Part shown: in pieces, positions 6,413 through 13,115 of the stretch | Layout of the letters: the number at the start of each line of letters is the position of its first letter | Position numbering within the stretch: position 1 is the first letter of the stretch | NCBI GenBank assembly: GCA_003454665.1 | Contig: DMKB01000211.1 | Location: 1-14,363, forward strand | Direction of reading: 5' to 3' | DNA from: Nitrospiraceae bacterium | Lineage (GTDB): Bacteria; Nitrospirota; UBA9217 | Length of the DNA stretch: 14,363 bases | Translations under genes and position numbers: made by a program | Notes under the pieces: model-generated | Told to the model about the DNA's origin: nothing | The model's input: only the letters and a program-made list of their open reading frames with translations | Database searches by the model: none

Positions 6413-7314
6413 ACAGAGTAGTCGGTATTCTATTGCTGATAATGGGATTGAGCATAATAGGGGAACCTGCTTTTTCCTACGAGCTGCATCAATATGAACG
6501 GTACCGGAGGGAAAGAACCGATGACGAGGCGCTCGTGATCAACCGTGCACCGACCGTTCAGGGGCTGACCGGCGGTCTCATGTTTACCAATTCCGCCTAT
6601 ACCAAGCGTGCGGGACACGTGGCGCTGGGAGTTGCCGTAATCGGAGAAAACAGTGATATTCCGGACTACAGCATAGTGCAGGCCATAGGAACGTTCACCA
6701 TGGGAATCACGAACAGCATAGAGCTCGGCGGCAGGGCAAAGGTAATTACCGCAAACCTCGGGTCTGCGGCCACACAAGAACAAGGCCTCGGTGATACAGA
6801 GATAGCGCTCAAATGGAGGATCCGCTCTCAGTCTTCGGGGAAGACCATACCGGCAATCGCCCTCGGAATCGGGTGGATGTTTCCTACCGGCGACGGTGCA
6901 AAGGGTTTTGATGAAGTGCAAAAAAACGGCCTGAAATTCATGGTGATGGCGTCATCGGAAGCACGGGTGCTCGATGATTCATTTGTCGGTGTGTACTTTG
7001 AAGGGCAGGCTGTATTGATCGATCAAATTACCCGGTCTAATATTGCATCGCAGGAAATGTACGGCGTCGTGAACGCCGGGCTGCTCTTTCCGATCAGCGA
7101 AGATAACGAGGTACAATTCATGCTGGAATATAACCAGGTTTTTAGTAAAAATTTTATAACCCTCGGCGAAGGTAATTATACGGCTATTGGCCCCGCGCTG
7201 CGGTACGTAAACAGATATTTTAATTTTGCCTTTGGTGGACAATTCGTGAACAAAGAGACGGCGGGGTATGATGATACCATGAGATATTTTTTGGCCATGA
7301 GTCTGAATTTCTAA
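6409..7314 (+). CDS. Outer-membrane beta-barrel protein (first of a tandem pair)
   Basis: A 301-residue exported protein. Residues 1-23 form a signal peptide (MNRVVGILLLIMGLSIIGEP then AFS at the likely cleavage site). The rest alternates polar and hydrophobic residues as amphipathic strands with Gly/Asn/Asp turns, and the C-terminus ends in ...LAMSLNF, the terminal phenylalanine recognised by the BAM machinery. The core shared with its neighbour includes GLTGGLMFTNS, GLGDTEIALKW, FPTGD and VVNAGLLFPIS. I do not know the substrate. It resembles generic porin-like barrels such as the MetA/phenol-degradation type. The frame is open further upstream inside wzz, but the ATG at 6409 is the only start giving a signal peptide. 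It probably shares a transcript with the SLBB and Wzz genes, which suggests a surface-polysaccharide role. Confidence 0.75.
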   Translation: MNRVVGILLLIMGLSIIGEPAFSYELHQYERYRRERTDDEALVINRAPTVQGLTGGLMFTNSAYTKRAGHVALGVAVIGENSDIPDYSIVQAIGTFTMGITNSIELGGRAKVITANLGSAATQEQGLGDTEIALKWRIRSQSSGKTIPAIALGIGWMFPTGDGAKGFDEVQKNGLKFMVMASSEARVLDDSFVGVYFEGQAVLIDQITRSNIASQEMYGVVNAGLLFPISEDNEVQFMLEYNQVFSKNFITLGEGNYTAIGPALRYVNRYFNFAFGGQFVNKETAGYDDTMRYFLAMSLNF

Positions 7315-7368
7315 AACCCGTACTCTTCTCAGCGCAGTACATTCTTGCGTCCCGTTACCTGGAGTGTC

Positions 7369-8211
7369 ATGAACAAACGTCTTTTTTTTACTATTTGCCT
7401 GATCATCGCCCTGCTGCCATTTTTTTCAGCTGCCCTCTTTGCCGAAGAAATTGAATTGGTAAACCGTCCGGCAAACACCTCGGGCCTCACGGGGCTCCTC
7501 GTAACCACGTCTCCCTTCACGCTCGAGACCGGCACCGTGGAAACGGGCATTGCGGCATTTGATGAAAACAGCAGCAAACCAAACTATATTCTCACAGAAT
7601 ATTCCGCATACATCGTTATGGGAATCGCTCAGCACATGGAGCTTGCCCTCAAGGGTTCATACTTTCACGAAGAAACCTCGCTCAAAAAACGAGGAGCAGG
7701 GGACACAGAGATCACTTATAAATGGAATTTCTTGAGGCAGCCCCAGGATTCTTCTGTTCCTGCTGTCGCGCTGATCATAGCGGGAATTGCCCCCACGGGA
7801 GATACGACGAAGGCATTAAACAGGGTACAGCACTGGGGCGCGCGAGTAGGATTCGCAACCGGCACGGAGATCACGTGGGAAGATCACGTGCTCGGTATGT
7901 ATGCTGATGCATATGTGGCCTTCCAGGACCTCTCGGATGATCAGATACGTGACCTGTATCATATCGTGAACGCCGGCATGCTTTTTCCCATCAGCAAACA
8001 CCAGAACCTTCAGCTACTCCTGGAGTACACCATCGTGAGTGGAAAAGAAAGAGAAAACATCGATGGTCTGGACTATACCGCCGTTACGCCCGGTTTGAGA
8101 CTCGTAAGTGAACGCTTTAACCTTTCCATGGGGATCCAGTTTCTCAGCAAAGAATTGGAACTGCATGATGACTCGAGCAGGGTCATCGGCATGCTCAGTA
8201 TGAAGTTCTGA
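7369..8211 (+). CDS. Outer-membrane beta-barrel protein (second of a tandem pair)
   Basis: A 280-residue paralogue of the preceding gene. The signal peptide covers 1-25 (ends ALFA before EEIEL). Matching blocks with its neighbour are LVNRPANTSGLTGLL, GAGDTEITYKWNF, IAPTGDTTKALN, HIVNAGMLFPISKHQNLQLL and YTAVTPGLRLVSERFN. It also ends in a barrel-type C-terminus, IGMLSMKF. GGAG (7361-7364) sits four bases before the ATG. A TTG at 7345 in the same frame would only add eight residues before the signal peptide and is less likely. The gap from the first barrel gene is 54 nt without a terminator, so the two are co-transcribed. The pair arose by tandem duplication followed by considerable divergence. 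Function unknown. Confidence 0.75.
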   Translation: MNKRLFFTICLIIALLPFFSAALFAEEIELVNRPANTSGLTGLLVTTSPFTLETGTVETGIAAFDENSSKPNYILTEYSAYIVMGIAQHMELALKGSYFHEETSLKKRGAGDTEITYKWNFLRQPQDSSVPAVALIIAGIAPTGDTTKALNRVQHWGARVGFATGTEITWEDHVLGMYADAYVAFQDLSDDQIRDLYHIVNAGMLFPISKHQNLQLLLEYTIVSGKERENIDGLDYTAVTPGLRLVSERFNLSMGIQFLSKELELHDDSSRVIGMLSMKF

Positions 8212-8217
8212 AGCCTT

Positions 8218-8281
8218 TTTACCACGAACGACCAATCCCGCCAAGGCGGGACTAAGCGACACGAATGGTCACGAAGGTAAA
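8218..8281. repeat. CACGAA-type hairpin repeat element (64 bp)
   Basis: Terminal TTTACC (8218-8223) and GGTAAA (8276-8281) are inverted copies. Inside is a perfect GC stem, CCCGCC (8237-8242) and GGCGGG (8245-8250), with an AA loop. CACGAA occurs three times (8223-8228, 8260-8265, 8270-8275), each followed by a short variable base pair. It starts seven bases after the barrel gene stop. It looks like a dispersed intergenic repeat of REP/MITE type. No T-run follows the GC stem, so it is not a canonical terminator, though it could protect mRNA 3' ends. Confidence 0.5.
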
Positions 8282-8444
8282 TACTCAGGGATTTAGAAAT
8301 ATGCTGAGTGATAGAGACGATATGCTCACGCCGTGTGTATCTAGCCAGACTAACGTATCACCGAAATTCTCTTGCCGCTAGCAAGCTGCCTGAACGAATA
8401 CATTAAGACGCCAGTCTCTAACAAAGCCATCCGCTGAGAGCAAT

Positions 8445-8465
8445 AAAACATTATAATGTTTTTTT
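8445..8465 (+). terminator. AT-rich palindrome followed by T-run, possible terminator of the export unit
   Basis: An 18-bp perfect palindrome (8445-8462) made of AAAACATTA and its complement continues into a run of T to 8465. As RNA it forms a 7-bp AU-rich stem with a four-base loop. The weak stem and the 230-nt distance from the last barrel gene lower confidence. Confidence 0.3.
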
Positions 8466-8555
8466 AAATCAATAGTATACACAGGAACACATAATGCCTT
8501 ACATTAACTGACTCAGTGTCCGATAATGTATATTATGTCAAATAAAAAAGCTGAT

Positions 8556-8585
8556 AAAAAGGGGCATGGGTCTAATCCATGCCCC
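8556..8585 (-). terminator. Intrinsic terminator of the galE operon
   Basis: GGGGCATGG (8561-8569) and CCATGCCCC (8577-8585) form a perfect 9-bp GC-rich stem with a seven-base loop. On the minus strand it is followed by five T (8560-8556). It lies just after the galE stop codon and closes the minus-strand operon. Confidence 0.85.
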
Positions 8586-8590
8586 CTACT

Positions 8591-9565
8591 CTATGCCCGC
8601 TGCTTTCGTTCCCAAGCCCAGGCTGTTCTGATTATATCCTCAAGATCGTCATGGCGGGGATTCCAGCCGAGGTCCTGTCGCAATCGGGTACTCTCAGCCA
8701 CCAGTACCGGGGGATCTCCGGGACGCCGGCCTACTTCTTCTACTCTGATTTCTATTCCCGTGACCTTTATAGCCGTTTCCACGACCTGCCGGACTGAAAA
8801 CCCGTGACCGTAGCCGCAGTTGAAAATACGGCTTTCTGAGCCATCTGCGAGGTGCTCCAGGGACAGGATGTGGGCTTCAGCGAGGTCTGAAACATGAACA
8901 TAGTCCCTGATGCAAGTACCGTCCGGCGTCGGGTAATCAACACCGAAAATTTTTATGCTGGATCGTTCCCCTTTCGCAGCCTTGAGGGTGAGTGGAATAA
9001 GGTGGCTCTCCGGGTCATGATGCTCCCCGATCCTCCCCTCTTCCTCCGCCCCTGCCGCGTTGAAGTATCGCAGCGAGACGTAACGCATACCTTGTGATGC
9101 AGACATGTCCTCCAGAACCTTCTCGACAAAGACCTTGGACCGCCCGTACGGGTTTATCGGGCTGAGGGGCTCCTGTTCCGATATGGGGACATTCTGAGGA
9201 TTGCCGTATACTGCCGCGGATGATGAAAAGATAAATGACCGGACACCGTAACTCAGCATGACAGAGAGAAGGTTTAGCGTATTCGCCACGTTGTTGCGGT
9301 AGTACGTTGCGGGCTCCCGAACGGATTCGCCCACTTCGATAAGGGCTGCAAAGTGCATGACTGCGACGGGTTGGAATCTCCCGAACACCTTTTCCAGTTT
9401 CGAAGTGTCGGCAAGATCACCTACCACCAATTCGCCATGCAGGACTGCATCGCGATGGCCCTTCGAGAGGTTGTCGTAGATCAGAACCTCGTGCCCCTGC
9501 TCCCCGAGCGCCCTGACTACGTGACTCCCGATATACCCCGCGCCTCCGGTTACGACAATCTTCAT
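8591..9565 (-). CDS. galE: UDP-glucose 4-epimerase
   Basis: Interconverts UDP-glucose and UDP-galactose with bound NAD, supplying galactose for surface glycans. The protein (324 residues from the chosen start) has the extended-SDR Rossmann motif GGAGYIGS near 7-14, MHFAALIEVGESV near 70, and the catalytic SSSAAVYG plus YGRSK (Tyr about 140, Lys about 144). NCGYG and the GRRPGDPP element follow near 249 and 279, all typical of GalE. ATGAGGATG offers two starts. The second (9565) is preferred because GAGG lies seven bases upstream and it gives the usual MKIVVTGGAG terminus; the first (9571) would add two residues. It is the last gene of the minus-strand operon, nine bases after the methyltransferase stop, and a strong terminator follows. 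Confidence 0.95.
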   Translation of the reverse strand: MKIVVTGGAGYIGSHVVRALGEQGHEVLIYDNLSKGHRDAVLHGELVVGDLADTSKLEKVFGRFQPVAVMHFAALIEVGESVREPATYYRNNVANTLNLLSVMLSYGVRSFIFSSSAAVYGNPQNVPISEQEPLSPINPYGRSKVFVEKVLEDMSASQGMRYVSLRYFNAAGAEEEGRIGEHHDPESHLIPLTLKAAKGERSSIKIFGVDYPTPDGTCIRDYVHVSDLAEAHILSLEHLADGSESRIFNCGYGHGFSVRQVVETAIKVTGIEIRVEEVGRRPGDPPVLVAESTRLRQDLGWNPRHDDLEDIIRTAWAWERKQRA

Positions 9566-9574
9566 CCTCATGCC

Positions 9575-10324
9575 TCACGACGTAGCGTTTGCTCGACGTT
9601 TTTTTGCCAACACGATCAGCGTTTCTCCAAAGAGCGCCGGTATCGAGAACATCTGTTTGAGCACCTGTCTGTTTATCTCCCGCAGCATCGCGCTACTTGA
9701 CTCTTTTTTGAATACAACGAATGTCCTGATGAAGGAGAAAGGGACCAAGATAAAATATAGCCACGTGAAGAACTTCACCCTGTTTGTAGCAATACTGGAA
9801 ATGGTAAAGCCGTTGGTTTCCAGTCGATACCTCAGTTCCGGCAGAGAAACCATGGTGATGTGGTGCAGAGGCATGGGATCTTTTTCGTTCAAAGGTGCTT
9901 TACATTTATTATGAAATCCCGTGAGTAGCCACCTCCATCGTGACCTCAGAGCCGAAATATTCGGAGTGGAGATGATTAGGAACCCTTCCGGCTTCACGAT
10001 CCTGCGGCATTCTTTTATGAAATCGAAGGGTCGCTCAATATGCTCTATGCCATCAATACACACCACACCATCAAATTCATCATCACGATAGGGCAGTTTC
10101 CTGTTCATATCTGCAACATGAAATTTTGCCCCGTCAAATTTAATAATATTCTCGCAGTCAGCTGAATGAACATCGACATTTTTTCCCGCCAGACGTTTTG
10201 TAAAAGCCCCTTCCCCGCAGGGGATGTCGAGAACTTTTTTGTGTTCTTTTTCTCTCAGCACTAATCCCTCGACGACACTATGCGTATTTTTTCCGGCATT
10301 TTCTAAAAGATCATTGTTGCCCAT
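9575..10324 (-). CDS. Class I SAM-dependent methyltransferase
   Basis: A probable methyltransferase of the Methyltransf_11/23 type, acceptor unknown. From the chosen start it has 249 residues. The SAM-binding motif I is VLDIPCGEGAF (31-41), an acidic position HVADMNRKLPY follows (69-79), and motif IV-like DGVVCIDGIEHIERPFDFI spans 85-103, then KPEGFLIISTPN (111-122). A hydrophobic stretch at about 185-205 near the C-terminus may associate with the membrane. The ATG at 10324 is preferred because GGAGG sits four bases upstream; an in-frame upstream start at 10357 would add 11 residues and overlap the FkbM gene further. With this start it overlaps the FkbM stop by 14 nt, so the two are co-translated. 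Its place in a sugar-nucleotide operon suggests methylation of a glycan or lipid-linked sugar. Confidence 0.85.
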   Translation of the reverse strand: MGNNDLLENAGKNTHSVVEGLVLREKEHKKVLDIPCGEGAFTKRLAGKNVDVHSADCENIIKFDGAKFHVADMNRKLPYRDDEFDGVVCIDGIEHIERPFDFIKECRRIVKPEGFLIISTPNISALRSRWRWLLTGFHNKCKAPLNEKDPMPLHHITMVSLPELRYRLETNGFTISSIATNRVKFFTWLYFILVPFSFIRTFVVFKKESSSAMLREINRQVLKQMFSIPALFGETLIVLAKKRRANATS

Positions 10325-11117
10325 TTTTCCTCCCGGCCAAATCCTTTTGGTAGGCATAAATCATCAGGTTCTGATATTGCTCTTTCTGAAAAGGCATCTT
10401 CAGGACTGAATGTATCTGGTACCCGAAGCCGTTCTCCTCGAGAACGGCCAGCATTTTTCCCAGCCGGTCCTCTCCGGGGTTCATATGATGGTGGTATTCC
10501 ATAAGCATCTCATGGATGAGCCGTAATTTATCCTGCTGTGCCAGTTCCTCGATGACGACGTATTCCGAGCCCTCTATGTCCATCTTGAGAAAATCAACGG
10601 GCTTCGTGATATACCGTGAAAGTTTCACGGTTTCGACCTTGTAGGATATCTTCTCCGGATTCCATGTAGAATAAATACTCATGGTCAGAGCTCCCGGATT
10701 GTCCGGATTCGAATAAAAATCTATGGCTCCATCAGAATCAGAAACCGCCTTGTTGAATATTTCCACGTTGTCGAGATTGTTTCCCCTCACGTTCTTTTCG
10801 AGAAGATTGAACGTCTCCCGGTCCGGCTCAAATGCAAGCACGGTGCTTTCCGGATACAACCGCTTGAAAAACAGCACCGACATTCCGATATTGCTTCCAC
10901 AATCGATAATGAAAGGATGACTTGTTGCAGAGGTAAAATAATATTCCCTGGTTATAAACATCTGCCTGAAGAGAGAAGTAAAGGTTTTATAGTTAAACAA
11001 ATGAACTGTAAAACCGAACATCCTTTCCTTCCGTATTTTAAATTTAAAGAGCCTTACCAACCATTTCTTCAGCCGCAACCGTTGGTGACTCAATCTTATT
11101 TGCACTATTGAGATCAT
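10311..11117 (-). CDS. FkbM-family methyltransferase
   Basis: FkbM-type enzymes are SAM-dependent O-methyltransferases, often found in polysaccharide and natural-product clusters. The 268 residues show a basic N-terminal region and the SAM-binding motif IIDCGSNIGMSVLFF (70-84). LAFEPDRETFNLLEKN (94-109) follows, then the FkbM signature VDFLKMDIEGSEYVVIEEL (174-192), and a His-rich MEYHHHMNPGEDR (206-218). It starts 42 nt after the phosphomannomutase stop and overlaps the next methyltransferase. Only a weak ribosome site precedes the ATG. In this setting it probably methylates a hydroxyl of the exported sugar. A different small-molecule acceptor cannot be excluded. Confidence 0.88.
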   Translation of the reverse strand: MISIVQIRLSHQRLRLKKWLVRLFKFKIRKERMFGFTVHLFNYKTFTSLFRQMFITREYYFTSATSHPFIIDCGSNIGMSVLFFKRLYPESTVLAFEPDRETFNLLEKNVRGNNLDNVEIFNKAVSDSDGAIDFYSNPDNPGALTMSIYSTWNPEKISYKVETVKLSRYITKPVDFLKMDIEGSEYVVIEELAQQDKLRLIHEMLMEYHHHMNPGEDRLGKMLAVLEENGFGYQIHSVLKMPFQKEQYQNLMIYAYQKDLAGRKNGQQ

Positions 11118-11159
11118 GGTAATATTATTTATCTCCTTGTTCGTCGATTTATCTGCGCG

Positions 11160-12635
11160 TTAATCCCGATGCTGAATGTCCACTATTACTTCCTTTACCT
11201 TTTTTTCCATTGTCGTCTTTATCGCTTCGAGCGTGGAAGAGTCACTCGCTTCAAATCGCATTACCAATACCGGCTGTGTGTTGGAAGCACGTATCAAGCC
11301 CCACCCGTTGTCGAAGATTGCCCGAATACCATCAACCGTGATAACTTCCTTTGGCTGTATTGGAATATCTGATCTGCCCATGAACACTTCTTTGATCCTG
11401 TCGACAACTGCAAACTTGATGTTATCGGGGCAGTCGATACGAATTTCAGGGGTATTAAACGTTTTCGGCAAGTCAGCAAGGAGCGATCTAAGCTTCGTAT
11501 TCGTGTCATGCGATTTGAGTTTTTTGAGTATCTCGACGAGTCTGCATGCAGCGTAGATGGCATCGTCATATCCAAAGTACCGGTCTGCAAAAAACAGGTG
11601 ACCACTCATCTCGCCGCCGAATATCGCGCCTGTTTCTTTCATTTTTGCTTTAATGAGAGAATGCCCTGCTTTCCACATAATAGCATTGCCACCGTGAGTG
11701 CGAATATCATCATACATGACCTGAGAACATTTGACCTCAGATACTATCGTTGCTCCGGGCCGTTCCTTGAGAATCTCTCTTGCAAATATGACCATGAGGT
11801 GGTCTCCCCAGAGGATACTCCCCTCTTCATCCACCACTCCAATCCTGTCGGCGTCGCCATCAAAGGCAATGCCGAAATCCGCCTTGTTCCGTCCTACTGT
11901 TTTAATTAAAACTTCCAGATTTTCAGGAATCGTGGGATCAGGGTGGTGGTTTGGGAAACTGCCATCAGGTTCTGAAAACAATTCAATCACTTCGCAGCCC
12001 ATGCTCCTGATGATCTCCGGAGCTGCGAGACCTGCTGTTCCATTGCCTCCATCAATCACTACTTTGAGAGGAACGTTTCGGTAATGAGGAAATGCATGCT
12101 TGAGGTGGCTAATATAATCCGGCAAAATGGGATGGCGGGTGAGTTTGTGCTCATAGCTCGCAGCTCTTAGCTCATCGTCTTTAGCTTCACGACCTGTGAT
12201 CCACGAGCTACGAGCTGTTTTTGCTATTTCTTCCGCTATCTTTTTGATCTTCTGTATTTCCTCTCCATATATGGTGTCCTTGGCCACGCAAAGCTTGAAC
12301 CCATTAAATTCAGGGGGGTTATGGCTTCCGGTGATCATGATGCCGGCCCCCGGATTCATCTGGAACAGGGAAAAATAGAGTGCAGGCGTGGGACAAAGAC
12401 CAATGTCAGTCACGGTTATCTCAGCTTCCGTCAGCCCCCGGCAAAGGGAATCTCGAAGCCGCGGAGAACTCAGTCGTGCGTCATACCCTACCGTAGCAGA
12501 CTTGATGTCCTTGGTCCTGAGATACTCGGCAAAAGCTCTCCCCAGTACCTCGACGGACGAACTCGTAAGATCGCGTTCGGCAACGCCGCGGATATCGTAT
12601 TCTCTAAAGATTTCAGGATTAAAGATTCGGCTCAT
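11160..12635 (-). CDS. manB: Phosphomannomutase/phosphoglucomutase with an in-frame repeat insertion
   Basis: Interconverts hexose 6- and 1-phosphates, giving mannose-1-phosphate for ManC and glucose-1-phosphate for UDP-sugars. Motifs of the alpha-D-phosphohexomutase family are complete: phosphoserine loop MITGSHNPPEFNGFK (100-114, Ser104), metal loop FDGDADRIG (258-266), sugar-binding GEMSGH (341-346) and phosphate-binding RASNTQP (449-455). At 491 residues it is longer than AlgC-type enzymes (about 460). The excess is residues 140-163, encoded by the 69-bp repeat at 12149-12217, between the first and second domains and away from the active-site loops. The ATG at 12635 lies inside the terminal repeat of the upstream S23 element. 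MS then precedes RIFNPEIFREYDIRG, which matches the family start. Activity is probably retained, since all motifs and the frame are intact. Confidence 0.93.
   Translation of the reverse strand: MSRIFNPEIFREYDIRGVAERDLTSSSVEVLGRAFAEYLRTKDIKSATVGYDARLSSPRLRDSLCRGLTEAEITVTDIGLCPTPALYFSLFQMNPGAGIMITGSHNPPEFNGFKLCVAKDTIYGEEIQKIKKIAEEIAKTARSSWITGREAKDDELRAASYEHKLTRHPILPDYISHLKHAFPHYRNVPLKVVIDGGNGTAGLAAPEIIRSMGCEVIELFSEPDGSFPNHHPDPTIPENLEVLIKTVGRNKADFGIAFDGDADRIGVVDEEGSILWGDHLMVIFAREILKERPGATIVSEVKCSQVMYDDIRTHGGNAIMWKAGHSLIKAKMKETGAIFGGEMSGHLFFADRYFGYDDAIYAACRLVEILKKLKSHDTNTKLRSLLADLPKTFNTPEIRIDCPDNIKFAVVDRIKEVFMGRSDIPIQPKEVITVDGIRAIFDNGWGLIRASNTQPVLVMRFEASDSSTLEAIKTTMEKKVKEVIVDIQHRD
12149..12217. 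mobile_element. 69-bp MITE-like unit inside the phosphomannomutase gene
   Basis: The left end begins GCTCATAGCTCG (12149-12160) and the right end is GAGCTACGAGCTG (12205-12217). The two ends are imperfect inverted repeats: 12149-12166 matches the complement of 12198-12215 at 14 of 18 positions. The same two ends, in the same order, bound the S23-gene element at 12630-13113. The left 22 bases agree at 19 positions, the right 13 are identical, and CCTGTGA also occurs internally in both. The unit contains no gene. Its length is a multiple of three and it has no stop in the phosphomannomutase frame, where it encodes about 24 residues including TARSSWITGREAKDDELRAA. Read as a non-autonomous relative of the larger element. 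Confidence 0.6.
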
Positions 12636-13113
12636 AGCTCGTGGCTCGTAGTGAAGAACTAAACATTAGTTTTAATCGACTTTATCAGGCTGATCAGCAT
12701 CTTACCGATCTCACTCCCCATCTGTTTCATTTCGTTAAGCTGCTCTTTGCTGATCCAAGCGCTGCGTTCAAAGATGATGAGTGCTGTAATCGTCTCGAAT
12801 AAGGAGCCTCGGGCAATATACAGATACTGAACGAATTCTTTCTTAGAATAGCGTCCTTTGCCTTCAGCGATATTCACTGCAATTGAGGTTGCCGCAGCTT
12901 CGCAATTTTCTATCAAACGAAAATGCTTGCGGTCTGTCTCGATATCCCCCGTCATCTGGATCACTCTGCAAGCAAACTCTACCGCTTTTTGCCAGACCTG
13001 TAGTTCCTCAAAACCGAACTTCGTATCATCCACAATAGCCCTCACTTGCGATAAATATCATGGCTGCCAGTCATCATCCCTGTGAGCTACTAGGAACTAA
13101 GAGCTACGAGCTG
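12630..13113. mobile_element. 484-bp S23-protein element with imperfect inverted-repeat ends
   Basis: The left end is GCTCATAGCTCG then TGGCTCGTAG (12630-12651) and the right end GAGCTACGAGCTG (13101-13113). Positions 12630-12652 match the complement of 13089-13111 at 18 of 23 positions. Between them lies a single S23-family gene (minus strand). The element fills the manC/phosphomannomutase junction: the manC stop (13118-13116) is two bases beyond the right end, and the phosphomannomutase ATG (12635-12633) lies inside the left end. Inverted repeats bracketing an S23 ORF are the architecture of 23S rRNA intervening sequences, but here the host is an mRNA. I see no clear target-site duplication, and there is no transposase, so mobilisation would need help or an RNA/recombination route. 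Confidence 0.55.
12659..13033 (-). CDS. S23/IVP-family four-helix-bundle protein
   Basis: Small proteins of this family are encoded in 23S rRNA intervening sequences and also stand alone; related Avd proteins act with diversity-generating retroelement reverse transcriptases. Family features are FGFEELQVWQKAVEFA near the start and, mid-protein, SIAVNIAEGKGRYSKKEFVQ followed by YLYIARGSLFETITALI, giving four predicted helices. GTG at 13033 is preferred because GAGGG lies five bases upstream; GTG at 13045 would add four residues but has no ribosome site. The 124 residues are close to the usual family length and look intact. The gene is read in the same direction as manC and the phosphomannomutase, and its TAG is 23 nt from the latter's start. 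Molecular role unknown; nucleic-acid binding is the usual suggestion. Confidence 0.88.
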   Translation of the reverse strand: MDDTKFGFEELQVWQKAVEFACRVIQMTGDIETDRKHFRLIENCEAAATSIAVNIAEGKGRYSKKEFVQYLYIARGSLFETITALIIFERSAWISKEQLNEMKQMGSEIGKMLISLIKSIKTNV

Positions 13114-13115
13114 AT

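Larger units (their letters stand above)
8212..8590. other. Convergent intergenic region, no gene seen
   Basis: This gap separates the plus-strand export unit from galE on the minus strand. It holds the CACGAA-type repeat at 8218-8281, an AT-rich palindrome with a T-run at 8445-8465 and the galE terminator at 8556-8585. Between about 8282 and 8444 I find no convincing frame, RNA gene or strong repeat. Confidence 0.6.

Noticed and set aside
12659..13045. Diversity-generating retroelement accessory (Avd) reading of the S23 gene
   Set aside because: The fold family is related, but I see no reverse transcriptase, template repeat or variable repeat pair in the window. The TIR-like repeats are short and the surrounding genes are housekeeping sugar enzymes.
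12630..13113. Target-site duplications flanking the S23 element or the 69-bp unit
   Set aside because: I compared the few bases on each side of both units and found no convincing direct duplication. T-rich flanks around the 69-bp unit (TTTGT, TTTTTG) are too weak to claim.
12149..13113. CRISPR array suggested by repeated GAGCTACGAGCT units
   Set aside because: The copies are irregular in spacing, occur in inverted orientation and overlap coding sequence; there are no equal spacers and no cas genes.
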